NCBI RefSeq assembly: GCF_000403135.1 | Contig: NZ_AQPN01000103.1 | Span: forward strand, 16,291 to 80,290 | DNA from: Arcticibacter svalbardensis MN12-7 | Lineage (GTDB): Bacteria > Bacteroidota > Bacteroidia > Sphingobacteriales > Sphingobacteriaceae | Length of the DNA stretch: 64,000 bases | Reading direction: 5' to 3' | Part shown: in pieces, positions 1 to 9,346 of the stretch | Numbering within the stretch: position 1 is the stretch's first letter | How the letters are laid out: every line of letters begins with the position of its first letter | Made by a program: the position numbers and the translations under genes | The notes under the pieces: generated by a model | Told to the model about the DNA's origin: nothing | Database searches by the model: none | What the model saw: only the letters and a program-made list of their open reading frames with translations

Positions 1-2
1 GC

Positions 3-980
3 GGACTGTTAGGCGTCATCATGGCTATGAACGGTTATGGCGTTTGGAGTCTGGTATGGATGAATATCCTACAATCATTTCTTACTACTGTTTTTCATTG
101 GATATTATCGGGCTGGCGGCCTTCGCTGATCTTCGATAAGTCGAGTTTTAAGACTCATTTTAATTTTGGTTATAAAATGACTTTATCCGGTCTTCTGGAA
201 ATTATATACAAAAATATATATGTGCTTATTATAGGTAAGAATTATTCGGCTACACAACTGGGCTATTATTCCAGGGCAGATTCCCTTAGCCAGCTTCCTA
301 CAGGTAATATAGCTACTGCGATGAATAAAGTAACCTATCCTATGTTTGCTTCCATTTCGCAGGATAACATCAGGTTAAAGATGGTATATAAGAAATTGAT
401 GCAGCAAGTGATCTTTTGGAATGCAGCATGTCTGGTTTTGTTATATGTAATTGCGGAGCCCCTTTTCAGGTTCCTTATTACCGCAAGATGGTTGCCGGCA
501 GTGCCCTATTTTAAGATTCTGTGTATTGCTGGAATACTTTACCCGCTCCATGCATATAATCTTAATATTCTGAAGGTAAAGGGCAGGAGTGACCTTCTTT
601 TGAAATTGGAGGGTATTAAAAAAACGATCAGTATAGCAGGCATTTTTTGCGTAATCCCATTTGGGATCTATGGCTTACTGTATTTCCAGCTTTTATTCAA
701 TATAGTCGCTTGTTATATCAATTCTTTTTACAGTGGTAAAATGATTAATTATCCGGTTAAGGAGCAGCTTAAAGACATTTTTCCAACGTTGATTCTGTCT
801 GCCGCTACCGGTATAGTATGTCATTATTTAGATAATTTTCTAGCGCATAGTTTACATCTTCCTGATCTTGGGAGACTCCTTATTGACTCATTTACCTTCT
901 TTACTGTTTACCTGGGCTTTAGTCACCTGGCCCAACTCGATGCTATATACGATTTTAAACAACTAATCTTAAGAAGATGA
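3..980 (+). CDS. Wzx-type polysaccharide flippase, 5' end outside window
   Basis: The reading frame is open from base 3, so the gene starts upstream and only about the last 325 residues are seen. A full-length family member has about 480. The visible part is strongly hydrophobic with several membrane segments and contains the family-like stretches GYGVWSLV near the start and LGYYSRADSL. This matches the PST/MATE-like lipopolysaccharide exporters (WzxC type) that flip undecaprenyl-linked repeat units across the inner membrane. Its stop codon overlaps the next gene by four bases (ATGA), so the two are translationally coupled. The Wzy-like polymerase at 7327 and the initiating transferase at 5559 fit a Wzx/Wzy pathway. 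The first in-window ATG (21) is internal, not the true start. Confidence 0.85.
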   Translation, partial: GLLGVIMAMNGYGVWSLVWMNILQSFLTTVFHWILSGWRPSLIFDKSSFKTHFNFGYKMTLSGLLEIIYKNIYVLIIGKNYSATQLGYYSRADSLSQLPTGNIATAMNKVTYPMFASISQDNIRLKMVYKKLMQQVIFWNAACLVLLYVIAEPLFRFLITARWLPAVPYFKILCIAGILYPLHAYNLNILKVKGRSDLLLKLEGIKKTISIAGIFCVIPFGIYGLLYFQLLFNIVACYINSFYSGKMINYPVKEQLKDIFPTLILSAATGIVCHYLDNFLAHSLHLPDLGRLLIDSFTFFTVYLGFSHLAQLDAIYDFKQLILRR

Positions 981-2143
981 TACCAGTTACAAAACCCTTT
1001 CTTCCTAAAGTAAAAGAATACGATGATTACGTAAATAGCATTTGGGAACGTCAATGGCTCACAAATAATGGCCCATTGGTGAATGAATTAGAGCTAAAAT
1101 TGAAGGAGTATCTTGATGTTAAACATCTACTCTATGTGTCGAATGGTACGATGGCTCTTCAGCTAGCGATAAAAGCCTTGGGATTGACGGGAGAAATTAT
1201 TACCACTCCGTTTTCTTTTGTAGCGACTACCAGCAGTATTGTATGGCAGGGATGTACACCGGTTTTTACTGATATTGATCCGGAGACTTTTAACATTGAT
1301 CCCCGAAAAATAGAAGAAGCGATTACACCGGAAACATCCGCTATAGTGGCTACACATGTATATGGCAATCCATGTGATATTGATGCCATCCAAGCTATTG
1401 CGTCGCGGCATAATATAAAAGTGATTTATGATGCGGCGCATTGTTTTGGCACCAAATATAAAAACAGGTCTGTGTATGAGTATGGCGATATCAGTACCAC
1501 TAGTTTTCATGCTACTAAGTTGTTTCATAGTATTGAAGGGGGAGCTGTGTTTACTCAATGTCCTGAGTTACTAAAGAAAATGGCTTTTATGCGAAATTTC
1601 GGACATAATGGTCCCAACGAGTTTACTGAGTTAGGCATCAATGCTAAAAATTCAGAATTCCATGCCGCTATGGGGTTATGTAACTTAAAACATGTGGATG
1701 AAATATTAGAAAAAAGGAAAAAGTTGTCTTTGTATTATTGGCAAAAGTTACAGTATCTGCAAGCAAAGTATCCCCGTCTTAATAATGATCTTGATTACAA
1801 CTATGCTTATTTCCCTGTGCTTTTTGATACAAAGGAGTTGATGCAACAGTGTTTAACCGCTTTAGAGGGCGAAAAGATTTATTGCCGCCGATATTTCTAC
1901 CCTTCATTGGCATCCTTGCCTTACGTAAATTATACCTTTTTGCCTGTTTGTGAGTCTGTTGTAGAACGAATACTCTGTTTGCCGCTTTATCATACACTGA
2001 CGTTTTCTGACCTGGACCTCATTACAAGAATCATATTAAGGGTTCAGAATTACTTGCCTGATCAAACTATAAAGGAAGAAGTTCCGATTGCTATTGCACA
2101 AGAGATAGTCAGAATGTTATATACTGTAAATGGAAAAGTTTAA
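977..2143 (+). CDS. DegT/DnrJ/EryC1/StrS sugar aminotransferase
   Basis: A PLP-dependent aminotransferase of 388 residues, a usual length, that would aminate a nucleotide-linked keto sugar. Visible landmarks are NGTMAL (about 56-61), the cofactor-binding aspartate in YDAAH (D152) and the Schiff-base lysine in FHATK (K181) followed by the IEGGA loop. The substrate cannot be read from sequence. The 4,6-dehydratase at 24042 makes the 4-keto sugar that such enzymes use, so a 4-amino-4,6-dideoxy sugar is a reasonable inference. The start overlaps the flippase stop by four bases, supporting an operon. Confidence 0.9.
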   Translation: MIPVTKPFLPKVKEYDDYVNSIWERQWLTNNGPLVNELELKLKEYLDVKHLLYVSNGTMALQLAIKALGLTGEIITTPFSFVATTSSIVWQGCTPVFTDIDPETFNIDPRKIEEAITPETSAIVATHVYGNPCDIDAIQAIASRHNIKVIYDAAHCFGTKYKNRSVYEYGDISTTSFHATKLFHSIEGGAVFTQCPELLKKMAFMRNFGHNGPNEFTELGINAKNSEFHAAMGLCNLKHVDEILEKRKKLSLYYWQKLQYLQAKYPRLNNDLDYNYAYFPVLFDTKELMQQCLTALEGEKIYCRRYFYPSLASLPYVNYTFLPVCESVVERILCLPLYHTLTFSDLDLITRIILRVQNYLPDQTIKEEVPIAIAQEIVRMLYTVNGKV

Positions 2144-2182
2144 TAAATAGGGTGCCCCTTTGGTTGTCATAAAGGAAATAAA

Positions 2183-3040
2183 ATGAAGAATTTTGAAATA
2201 GTGATGAGTATATGTTGTATCTCATATAATCATGAAAAATACATCAAACAGGCATTAGATAGTTTTCTAATGCAGATTACCGATTTTAAGTTTGAAATAA
2301 TTATTGGAGAAGATTGTTCTACGGACCAGACCAGGGCTATTATAGAATCATATTGCCAAAGATATCCCGATATCATCCATCTTTTAGTTAGCGATAGCAA
2401 TGTTGGAGCAATAAAAAACCAGGTGAGAGTTATTAATAAAGCAAAAGGGAAATATATTGCAATGTGTGACGGCGATGATTATTGGAGTGACCCTTTAAAG
2501 TTGCAAAAACAGGTTGATTTTATGGAAAGTCACCCGCAACATGCGATTTGCTGCCATTATACTAAAGTTATAGATGAGCAAGGGAAGCTTGTATATGTAA
2601 ATACAAAACCTGAAGTACTGGAGTTTGCTTTTGAAGATGTTTTATTAGGGAAAAAGGAAGAAACAAGGATCTGTTCCCTGGTGGCTAGAAATAACGGCTG
2701 GGTAAAAGAAATCGGTATGGAAGATTGGTACTATAAGACCTTCGGAACAGACACGCTTTTTAAACTGTATATCATGGCCTGGACAAATGGAAAGATCTAT
2801 GTATTACCTGAAGTGATGGCTGTGTATCGTTTACATCGGGGAGGTATATGGAGCCTGATAGATGGGAAAGTTAGAAAGGGCAGAATGATTAGTGACTTTA
2901 ATGTAATAATCAACAACTTTCGTTATTCATCCATTTCTAAAAAGGAATTGCTAAAAATGTACATTTCCCAGTATCTGCTATTTGATATGTGGAATTTAAA
3001 TATATCGAAGGCATACCATACGTTGACCAAGCTAATCTAG
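2183..3040 (+). CDS. GT2 family glycosyltransferase
   Basis: A 285-residue GT-A fold glycosyltransferase without membrane segments. The nucleotide-sugar site is seen as GEDCSTD (about 42-48), and the metal-binding DxD element as DGDDYW (about 96-101). The N-terminal SICCISYNHEKYI is typical of the GT2 subgroup that transfers sugars onto lipid-linked polysaccharide intermediates at the cytoplasmic face. It lies 39 bases after the aminotransferase in the same operon. Donor and acceptor are unknown. Confidence 0.88.
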   Translation: MKNFEIVMSICCISYNHEKYIKQALDSFLMQITDFKFEIIIGEDCSTDQTRAIIESYCQRYPDIIHLLVSDSNVGAIKNQVRVINKAKGKYIAMCDGDDYWSDPLKLQKQVDFMESHPQHAICCHYTKVIDEQGKLVYVNTKPEVLEFAFEDVLLGKKEETRICSLVARNNGWVKEIGMEDWYYKTFGTDTLFKLYIMAWTNGKIYVLPEVMAVYRLHRGGIWSLIDGKVRKGRMISDFNVIINNFRYSSISKKELLKMYISQYLLFDMWNLNISKAYHTLTKLI

Positions 3041-3082
3041 GAGAACAAACCCTTGACAGATTATTAATTCTCAAATGTAGAA

Positions 3083-4177
3083 ATGAAAGGCAAGCTGTTT
3101 TTTGTGATCAATACGTTGCAAGGTGGAGGAGCAGAGCGTGTTGTAAGTACGCTTGCGGGTAATTTACAACAGCGTAACTTTGCTGTTCATATCATTTGCC
3201 TTAACTATGCTGAATCATCTTATAAAATCCCTCCGGAAATTAAAGTTGTTTATTTGGTAAGCCGAAGGGGGGAGAGTGTGTTTTACAGGTTGTATTATGC
3301 GGGACTTACTGGGTTTAAATTAGTAAACCTCTTAATTACTGAAAAACCAAATACTGTGATTTCTTTTATGACCAGTGCTAATTTGTGGACCGGAATTACA
3401 TGCCTTTTGACACGCACTCCTTATATTGTATCAGAAAGAACAACTCCTGACCATACGCTTAACCAATTTGGAAGGTTTCTTAAATGCGCCACTTTTGTTA
3501 TTTACAGTAAGGCTAAAGCCGTAGTGCTTCCTTCCCGAGGGATAGCATTAGCATTGAAAAAGATTAAAGCATTTCAACATCTTACTAATTTAGTAGTCAT
3601 AAAAAATCCGGTTACTAGTTTTACGTCTTTTTCCAAACAAAGAGTTCATTCCTCGAAATTTATATTAGGAGTTGGCCGGTTATCATACGAAAAAGGCTTT
3701 GACCAGTTAATTGAGGCTTATGCAAATATAAAGTCAACCGATACCGATTTACTGATCGCTGGGGAAGGGATAGAATTAGAATCGCTTCGGAAACAGGTTG
3801 ATTTGCTTCAATTGGGTGCCAGCGTGCAATTGATAGGATCAAAGTCAAATTTACAAGATTATTATCATCAGGCAGAAGTGTTTGTCCTGCCATCAAGAGA
3901 AGAAGGCTATCCAAATGCATTAATTGAAGCGATGAGCGTAGGTTGCCCCAGTATCGCAATGGACTGTGAATTTGGCCCCTCAGAAATCATTAATCATGGC
4001 AAAAATGGTTTATTGATCCAGGATAAGAATATAAAAAAAATGTCGGAATCTATTTTTAAGGTGTTATCTGACCCTGTTCTGAAAGCTAAATTAGCTGCTA
4101 ACGCCCGATTAATTAATCATACCAATGCGCTGGATATTATTTCCGCTAAATGGGAAAAAATAATCGTGGATCTATAA
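3083..4177 (+). CDS. GT4 family glycosyltransferase
   Basis: A 364-residue GT-B glycosyltransferase. The N-terminal domain starts with the glycine-rich acceptor-side loop GGGAER (about 14-19). The C-terminal Rossmann domain has VGRLSYEKG (about 197-205) and the EX7E donor motif as E274 to E282 in EEGYPNALIE. Such enzymes act as retaining transferases in O-antigen or capsule assembly. One of four GT4 proteins in this cluster (with 9347, 12306 and 18292). Substrates cannot be told from the sequence. Confidence 0.9.
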   Translation: MKGKLFFVINTLQGGGAERVVSTLAGNLQQRNFAVHIICLNYAESSYKIPPEIKVVYLVSRRGESVFYRLYYAGLTGFKLVNLLITEKPNTVISFMTSANLWTGITCLLTRTPYIVSERTTPDHTLNQFGRFLKCATFVIYSKAKAVVLPSRGIALALKKIKAFQHLTNLVVIKNPVTSFTSFSKQRVHSSKFILGVGRLSYEKGFDQLIEAYANIKSTDTDLLIAGEGIELESLRKQVDLLQLGASVQLIGSKSNLQDYYHQAEVFVLPSREEGYPNALIEAMSVGCPSIAMDCEFGPSEIINHGKNGLLIQDKNIKKMSESIFKVLSDPVLKAKLAANARLINHTNALDIISAKWEKIIVDL

Positions 4178-4316
4178 ATCCTAAAATGCAAACTTTTCTA
4201 ATCTGTTTAAAACCTGTACAATAGACTGGCCCTCGTCATTTATTTGAATAGTTACCGAGAGAATACTGATCGTGAGTGCAGTATCAAGTATTGTGGAATC
4301 TACAAAAATCAACCCT

Positions 4317-5558
4317 ATGAATATTCCCTTTTCTCCACCATTTATTGATCAATCCGTGATTGATCAGGTAGTTGATACGCTCCATTCAAAATGGATCACT
4401 TCGGGACCGAAAGTTAAGGCTCTGGAAACAGAGATTATGAACTTGACCGGTTCTAAGGCAGCGGTATGTGTAAATTCCTGGACTTCAGGCGCAATCATGA
4501 TGTTGAAATGGTTTGGTGTGAAAGAAGGAGATGAAGTAATTGTTCCTGCTTATTCTTATTGTGCGACTGCTTTATGCGTTTTGAACTGCGGAGCAACACC
4601 TGTAATGGTGGATGTACTGGACGATTTTACAATAGATCCCAAAAAGATAAAAAAGGCCATAACAAGTAAAACGAAGGCCATTTTAGCTGTCGATATTGCT
4701 GGATGGCCTTGTCACTACGATAGTATCAATAAACTGATCAGAGATCCTGATATTAATAAACTGTTTGTTCCTGAGTCTGAAAAACAAGCAGCTATGGGCA
4801 GAATAATTTTGATTGCTGATGCTGCTCATTCCATTGGAGCTATCTATAAAGGCGTCCCTTCGGCTCAAAAAAGCGATATTGCTATTTTTTCTTTCCATGC
4901 TGTGAAAAATATTACTACAGCTGAAGGTGGATGCATCTGTCTGAATCTTCCTGTTATCTTTAATAATAAAGATGAATACAATTTTCTAAAGATCTTTTCC
5001 CTCAACGGACAGAATAGAGATGCCTTCGCTAAAGCAATGGGTGCCAACTGGAGATACGACATCTTGTTTAAAGGTCTAAAAATCAATATGCCAGACATTT
5101 GTGCGGCAGTAGGACTCGCTCAGATTAGGCAATATCCAACACTTTTATTGCCGCTCAGAAAAAAAATTGCCATGAAGTATTGCCGCATGTTTAGCATGTT
5201 TCCCTGGTTTATCCCTCCTGCATTGAAAGATCGAAATAGAGAATCCTCTTATCATTTGTTTCCTTTAAGGGTTAAAGGTATTACTGAAGCCGAAAGGGAT
5301 GAGATAATTGACTTCTTATTAAGTAAAGGCATAGTGGTGAATGTGCATTTTATACCCATGCCCATGCTTACGTACTTTAAAAGTATTGGATATGATATTG
5401 AAGATTATCCGAATAGCTACAAGCAATATTCATGCGAAATATCATTGCCCATTTATCCGCAGTTAACGAATGTGGAGGTTGATTATATTATAGAAAATAC
5501 GATAGAAGCGGTTCAACTGCATTTGGAGAAAAGTAATTTAATAGAAATTGCATCTTAA
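4317..5558 (+). CDS. DegT/DnrJ/EryC1/StrS sugar aminotransferase, second copy
   Basis: A PLP-dependent sugar aminotransferase, 413 residues from the ATG at 4317. The frame is also open to a GTG at 4272, but the family usually begins close to the IPFSPP segment, so 4317 is preferred. Landmarks are WITSGPK (about 26-32), the cofactor aspartate in IADAAH (D168) and the lysine in FHAVK (K197) followed by AEGG. It is clearly different from the aminotransferase at 977, with an insertion of about 20 residues before the DAAH motif. The stop is directly followed by the next start codon (TAA-ATG), so translation is probably coupled to the initiating transferase at 5559. Confidence 0.9.
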   Translation: MNIPFSPPFIDQSVIDQVVDTLHSKWITSGPKVKALETEIMNLTGSKAAVCVNSWTSGAIMMLKWFGVKEGDEVIVPAYSYCATALCVLNCGATPVMVDVLDDFTIDPKKIKKAITSKTKAILAVDIAGWPCHYDSINKLIRDPDINKLFVPESEKQAAMGRIILIADAAHSIGAIYKGVPSAQKSDIAIFSFHAVKNITTAEGGCICLNLPVIFNNKDEYNFLKIFSLNGQNRDAFAKAMGANWRYDILFKGLKINMPDICAAVGLAQIRQYPTLLLPLRKKIAMKYCRMFSMFPWFIPPALKDRNRESSYHLFPLRVKGITEAERDEIIDFLLSKGIVVNVHFIPMPMLTYFKSIGYDIEDYPNSYKQYSCEISLPIYPQLTNVEVDYIIENTIEAVQLHLEKSNLIEIAS

Positions 5559-6167
5559 ATGAAAGTCATGAGTAGTAAAAGAGTTTTTGATGTGCTGTTT
5601 TCGTTGTTAGGAATCATGTTGCTGATCCCTTTATTTGTACTGGTATCAATCTGTATCATGATAGATTCAAAAGGAGGGGTCCTGTATCGTCAAACCAGAA
5701 TTGGACGCAATAATGCAGCCTTCAGCTTATTGAAATTCAGGACTATGCGAATAGGTGCTGATCAGGCAGGAGAGTTGACAATCGGTCTCCGTGATAGTAG
5801 AATTACCCCATTCGGATATTTTTTAAGAAAATACAAGATTGATGAACTGCCTCAATTGTTTAATATTTTAATCGGAGAAATGAGTTTTGTAGGGCCAAGG
5901 CCTGAGGTAAGCAAATATGTAAACCTATACGATGTACAGCAACAGCGGGTTTTAAGTGTAAAGCCGGGAATAACAGACTGGGCCTCTATTACTTATATAA
6001 ATGAAAATCAGCTATTAGCAACATCAGCAAATCCTGAAACCTTCTATATCGAACAGGTGATCCCTGATAAGATTAAACAAAATTTAAAATATGTTGACCA
6101 TCATAATTTTTGGATAGATATGAAGATCATCCTGTTAACTCTAAAGAATATTATGTTTAACCGCTAA
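5559..6167 (+). CDS. Initiating sugar phosphotransferase (PglC/WcaJ C-domain type)
   Basis: A 202-residue monotopic phosphoglycosyl transferase (bacterial sugar transferase family). It moves a sugar-1-phosphate from a UDP-sugar to undecaprenyl phosphate and so starts repeat-unit synthesis on the cytoplasmic side. Visible are one N-terminal re-entrant hydrophobic helix (about 10-35), YRQTRIGR, KFRTM, the catalytic Asp-Glu pair in KIDELPQL (D95-E96) and MSFVGPRPEV (108-117). The length equals the short PglC form without the four-helix N-terminal domain of WcaJ. The dehydratase at 24042 could supply a UDP-diamino-sugar substrate, but that link is inferred. Confidence 0.93.
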   Translation: MKVMSSKRVFDVLFSLLGIMLLIPLFVLVSICIMIDSKGGVLYRQTRIGRNNAAFSLLKFRTMRIGADQAGELTIGLRDSRITPFGYFLRKYKIDELPQLFNILIGEMSFVGPRPEVSKYVNLYDVQQQRVLSVKPGITDWASITYINENQLLATSANPETFYIEQVIPDKIKQNLKYVDHHNFWIDMKIILLTLKNIMFNR

Positions 6168-6201
6168 TTGTTTAGAAAATTCTATTGTACTGAACTGCTT
6201 T

Positions 6202-7278
6202 ATGAAAAAAATTAAAATATTAGATTGGCCAGCCCAGCGGTTTTACTGCGAAACACATCCCTTTTATCGTTGGAAAGAACAACTTAAGGAAAGAGGATAT
6301 GAGGTAAAATGCTATCATAATCACTTACATAAAGAGTTGAAAGAAGCTGATTATTTAATTCTACATTCCCGTTATTTTAATCCCGGATGGCAAAGTATTC
6401 ATGATCGTAATCAGCAAAATGAAGAAGAGCTGATTGCATATCTTCTTCAAATAAAAAAGGCGAATGGAAAGCTGATCTGGTTTGATGCTGCAGACTCTTC
6501 TGGTTCAAGTGATTTTCCAATTATTCCTTTTATCGATGTCTTTTTAAAAAAGCAAATTCTAAAAGACAAGGAATATTATACAGTCCCTCATGTAAATAAT
6601 AATTTGAGAATATGGATTGATCGTGATGAGTTTGGCACTTCATCGTTTCAGCCATGCCCTGTAAACCAGCTTCATAAAATAAAAGTGGGATGGAATTTAG
6701 GATTGAATGACTATCGTTATTTTGGTTACAAGATGAGCAGGTTAAGCAATTATTTAAATTACAGCTTATACCCGATTAAGTTTAGTCAGGTTGCCGAAAC
6801 CAGACCTTTGGATTTAACCTTTAGAGGTACCATTCACTATGAAAAAAGCGGACCAGACAGGGTATCAGAACAACGAAACAAAGTGCTGACCTATCTGAAG
6901 AATGTGAGCATGAAGGTTGCAAGCGGACCAGTAATACCAAAAAAAAGCTATTGGAAAGAGTTACGAAACTCAAAGTTATGTATTAGTCCTTTTGGATGGG
7001 GAGAAGTTTGTTACCGTGACTTTGAATCATTTATTTCAGGAGCATTGCTTATTAAACCATCTATGGATCATTTGATTACTTATCCGGATATGTACGTTCC
7101 TAATGAAACTTATATTTCTGTTAAATGGAATCTGGACGATTTGCCTGAAAAACTAGAACATATTAAAAATAATTTTTCAGACTACAAGCACATTGCCATC
7201 CATGGACAGGAAAGGTATAAAAAAGTGGTGAATGATCCTGAAACATTCATTAATACGCTCTTAAGCGCTATCAATTGA
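6202..7278 (+). CDS. Probable glycosyltransferase, divergent
   Basis: A 358-residue soluble protein that I do not place in a named family with certainty. The C-terminal half has SPFGWGEVCYRDFESFISGALLI-like features (about 260-285; glycine-rich turn, Arg-Asp-Phe-Glu, then a hydrophobic strand). This resembles the donor-binding end of GT-B transferases of the Glyco_trans_1_2 type, where the conserved Glu lies in a similar position. The N-terminal part (KIKILDWPAQRFY) reads like a Rossmann first strand. It sits between the initiating transferase and the polymerase, which supports a glycosyl-transfer role in the same pathway. A non-enzymatic role cannot be excluded. Confidence 0.55.
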   Translation: MKKIKILDWPAQRFYCETHPFYRWKEQLKERGYEVKCYHNHLHKELKEADYLILHSRYFNPGWQSIHDRNQQNEEELIAYLLQIKKANGKLIWFDAADSSGSSDFPIIPFIDVFLKKQILKDKEYYTVPHVNNNLRIWIDRDEFGTSSFQPCPVNQLHKIKVGWNLGLNDYRYFGYKMSRLSNYLNYSLYPIKFSQVAETRPLDLTFRGTIHYEKSGPDRVSEQRNKVLTYLKNVSMKVASGPVIPKKSYWKELRNSKLCISPFGWGEVCYRDFESFISGALLIKPSMDHLITYPDMYVPNETYISVKWNLDDLPEKLEHIKNNFSDYKHIAIHGQERYKKVVNDPETFINTLLSAIN

Positions 7279-7326
7279 ACCTCTTAATTAGAAACACTTC
7301 TATTTAATTGACTTATTAACATTGTA

Positions 7327-8526
7327 ATGAAACTATTGGTTATACTCATGATTTTTTATCTGTATGCATTAACATACGGAGTTTTCATGACTGAAATTTT
7401 TAGAATACCAGCTCCTTTACTGTTTTGCTTTCCCCTTATCATTTTGTATAAAGAGAAAAGTGATCATTTTTACTATTGGAAAGAACTGTTTGTTTTAATT
7501 GCTTCAGTTTTTTGCTACTATATCATAGGGTCATCAGACTATAGGACTTTTATTGCAACCTTTATCAGCATGGTTATTTGTGTTTGTTATTTTAATTATT
7601 TTGTAAATACGAACAAGAGCCGGTTTAATTATTCCATACTCATCTTTTACCTGCTTCTTACATTCTCTGCTGTAGTAATGGTTTTGAATCATTTTTATCC
7701 TCAGATGAATAATGTGAGGGAGTTAATTATGAATGAAATGGTGTTACAAAGTCCTTCGGGTATTGCCATTTCACAATTTACTTTTGGATATCAGCTAGCC
7801 GCTTTAGTATCATTTGCTGTGATCTATACAATCGTTTTCCATCAGCCATTCTATATCAAGATATTCGTTTTTCTAACATGTCTGTTATTTATTTATTTGG
7901 GCATGCAACGCTCTGTTTTTATCACTTTTGCCTGTTCTATTACACTTTTTTCATTGCTGTATTATCGCTACAAAGCTATTTTTATCATTGGAATTGCTAT
8001 TTGTACCAGCCTTTTATTTTATAATTATGTATTGAAAGACAGTTCGGATAATAAGAATAATATCCTAAGTAAAAATGAGAATAATGACCCTGAGTTTAAC
8101 CGTTCCGGACTGGTTGCAGAGAACCTCAGGATTTACGCAGATTATCCCTTAGGCTTGGTGTTTTATGGTAAAAGCTGGGGTGACGTAATATATAGGAACC
8201 GAGTGTTTTCATCTGGTATCACCTCACACAACGCCTATCTGATGTTTATCACTTACCTGGGGCCTTTCTTAGGATTAGCGCTATTATTAGCCGTATACAG
8301 CAAAATTGTGCGAATAGGTTTTGCTGCTTTAAAGCAAATTCGGCTAAAGGAAAATGCGATGCTCATATGTTTATGCTTTTCATTTCTGGCAATTTCAATT
8401 AATGCGCTATCTCATAATGCCTGGTTGATCAGTGCAGATGGACCTACTTTATTTTTATACATCAGTATTCTTCATCTCAACAAGATTATGCCTTTGGAAA
8501 AGGAGCAAGCTAAATTGGAAATTTAA
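7327..8526 (+). CDS. Wzy-like O-antigen/capsule polymerase
   Basis: A 399-residue polytopic membrane protein with about ten hydrophobic segments. It has a large hydrophilic periplasmic-type loop (about 235-295) followed by SHNAYLMFITYLGP, the short motif typical near the C-terminal end of Wzy polymerases. Sequence conservation in this family is low, so the call rests on topology, the SHN loop and context: one such protein per Wzx/Wzy cluster, next to glycosyltransferases and downstream of a flippase. Wzy joins flipped repeat units in the periplasm. It lies 11 bases before the next glycosyltransferase. Confidence 0.75.
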   Translation: MKLLVILMIFYLYALTYGVFMTEIFRIPAPLLFCFPLIILYKEKSDHFYYWKELFVLIASVFCYYIIGSSDYRTFIATFISMVICVCYFNYFVNTNKSRFNYSILIFYLLLTFSAVVMVLNHFYPQMNNVRELIMNEMVLQSPSGIAISQFTFGYQLAALVSFAVIYTIVFHQPFYIKIFVFLTCLLFIYLGMQRSVFITFACSITLFSLLYYRYKAIFIIGIAICTSLLFYNYVLKDSSDNKNNILSKNENNDPEFNRSGLVAENLRIYADYPLGLVFYGKSWGDVIYRNRVFSSGITSHNAYLMFITYLGPFLGLALLLAVYSKIVRIGFAALKQIRLKENAMLICLCFSFLAISINALSHNAWLISADGPTLFLYISILHLNKIMPLEKEQAKLEI

Positions 8527-8536
8527 ATCTTAATAT

Positions 8537-9325
8537 ATGCTATTTTCATTTGTTATACCAACCTATAATCGTGCTTTGAAAGTAAGCAGGGCAATTGAAA
8601 GTATCCTGAATCAACCAGAATGGGCACTAACATCTGAGATCGTAGTAGTTGATGATGGTTCTACCGATAATACAGAAACATTACTTCAGAAATACATATT
8701 AAATAACCAGTTACGCTTAATTAAACACCCCTCTAACCGGGGAGTTGCAAATGCAAAAAATACAGGTATTTTAAATGCAAAGCATGAATATGTGGTCTTA
8801 TTAGATTCAGATGATCTATTGGAAGTTAATGGACTGAAATATTTAAACCAATTGATTTTGAATAACAGGTATGACATCGTTTTTTGTGGCACTAAGGTGT
8901 TGAAAAATAATGCTTTGATGTATGATCCTGCCTTTTGGGGCATCAAGTCCTATACCGATATGCTGATTAACCCTGTTGGCGAATATTTGCCGGTATGCAA
9001 AACGCAATTGATGCAAAAGAATTTACTTCGAAACCTGAGGGGTTATGAAAGTATTACCTGGCTAAGCATGGCAAAAGATGGATGTAAGGTCTATTATGAT
9101 AAGGAGCCCCTTGTGCTTGTTGATGATCAGGGCGACGACCGTATTTCTGTACGTTTAAGCGGCATGAAAAATTCGGCACAAATGAGTGAGGGATATGCAT
9201 TGTACTTAAAAGAATTTGGAGCAGACCTTAAACGACTTCATTATATGCTTTACCTGAAAATTAATTTCAAAATGATTTGTTACTCCTTAATGCGCTTTTA
9301 CTTCCAAAAGAAAAACCAAAATTAA
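8537..9325 (+). CDS. GT2 family glycosyltransferase
   Basis: A 262-residue GT-A glycosyltransferase. The start FSFVIPTYNRA is typical, VVDDGSTD lies at about 37-44 and the metal-binding LDSDD at about 89-93. No membrane anchor is seen. It follows the polymerase by only 11 bases and is followed after 21 bases by a GT4 gene, so it belongs to the same transcription unit. Function: adds one sugar to the lipid-linked repeat unit; donor not predictable. Confidence 0.9.
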   Translation: MLFSFVIPTYNRALKVSRAIESILNQPEWALTSEIVVVDDGSTDNTETLLQKYILNNQLRLIKHPSNRGVANAKNTGILNAKHEYVVLLDSDDLLEVNGLKYLNQLILNNRYDIVFCGTKVLKNNALMYDPAFWGIKSYTDMLINPVGEYLPVCKTQLMQKNLLRNLRGYESITWLSMAKDGCKVYYDKEPLVLVDDQGDDRISVRLSGMKNSAQMSEGYALYLKEFGADLKRLHYMLYLKINFKMICYSLMRFYFQKKNQN

Positions 9326-9346
9326 AAAAATAGGATTCAAATTATA

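Noticed and set aside
1163..1558. Open frames on the minus strand inside the first aminotransferase
   Set aside because: They lie antisense to a gene with all family motifs and show no protein family character of their own.
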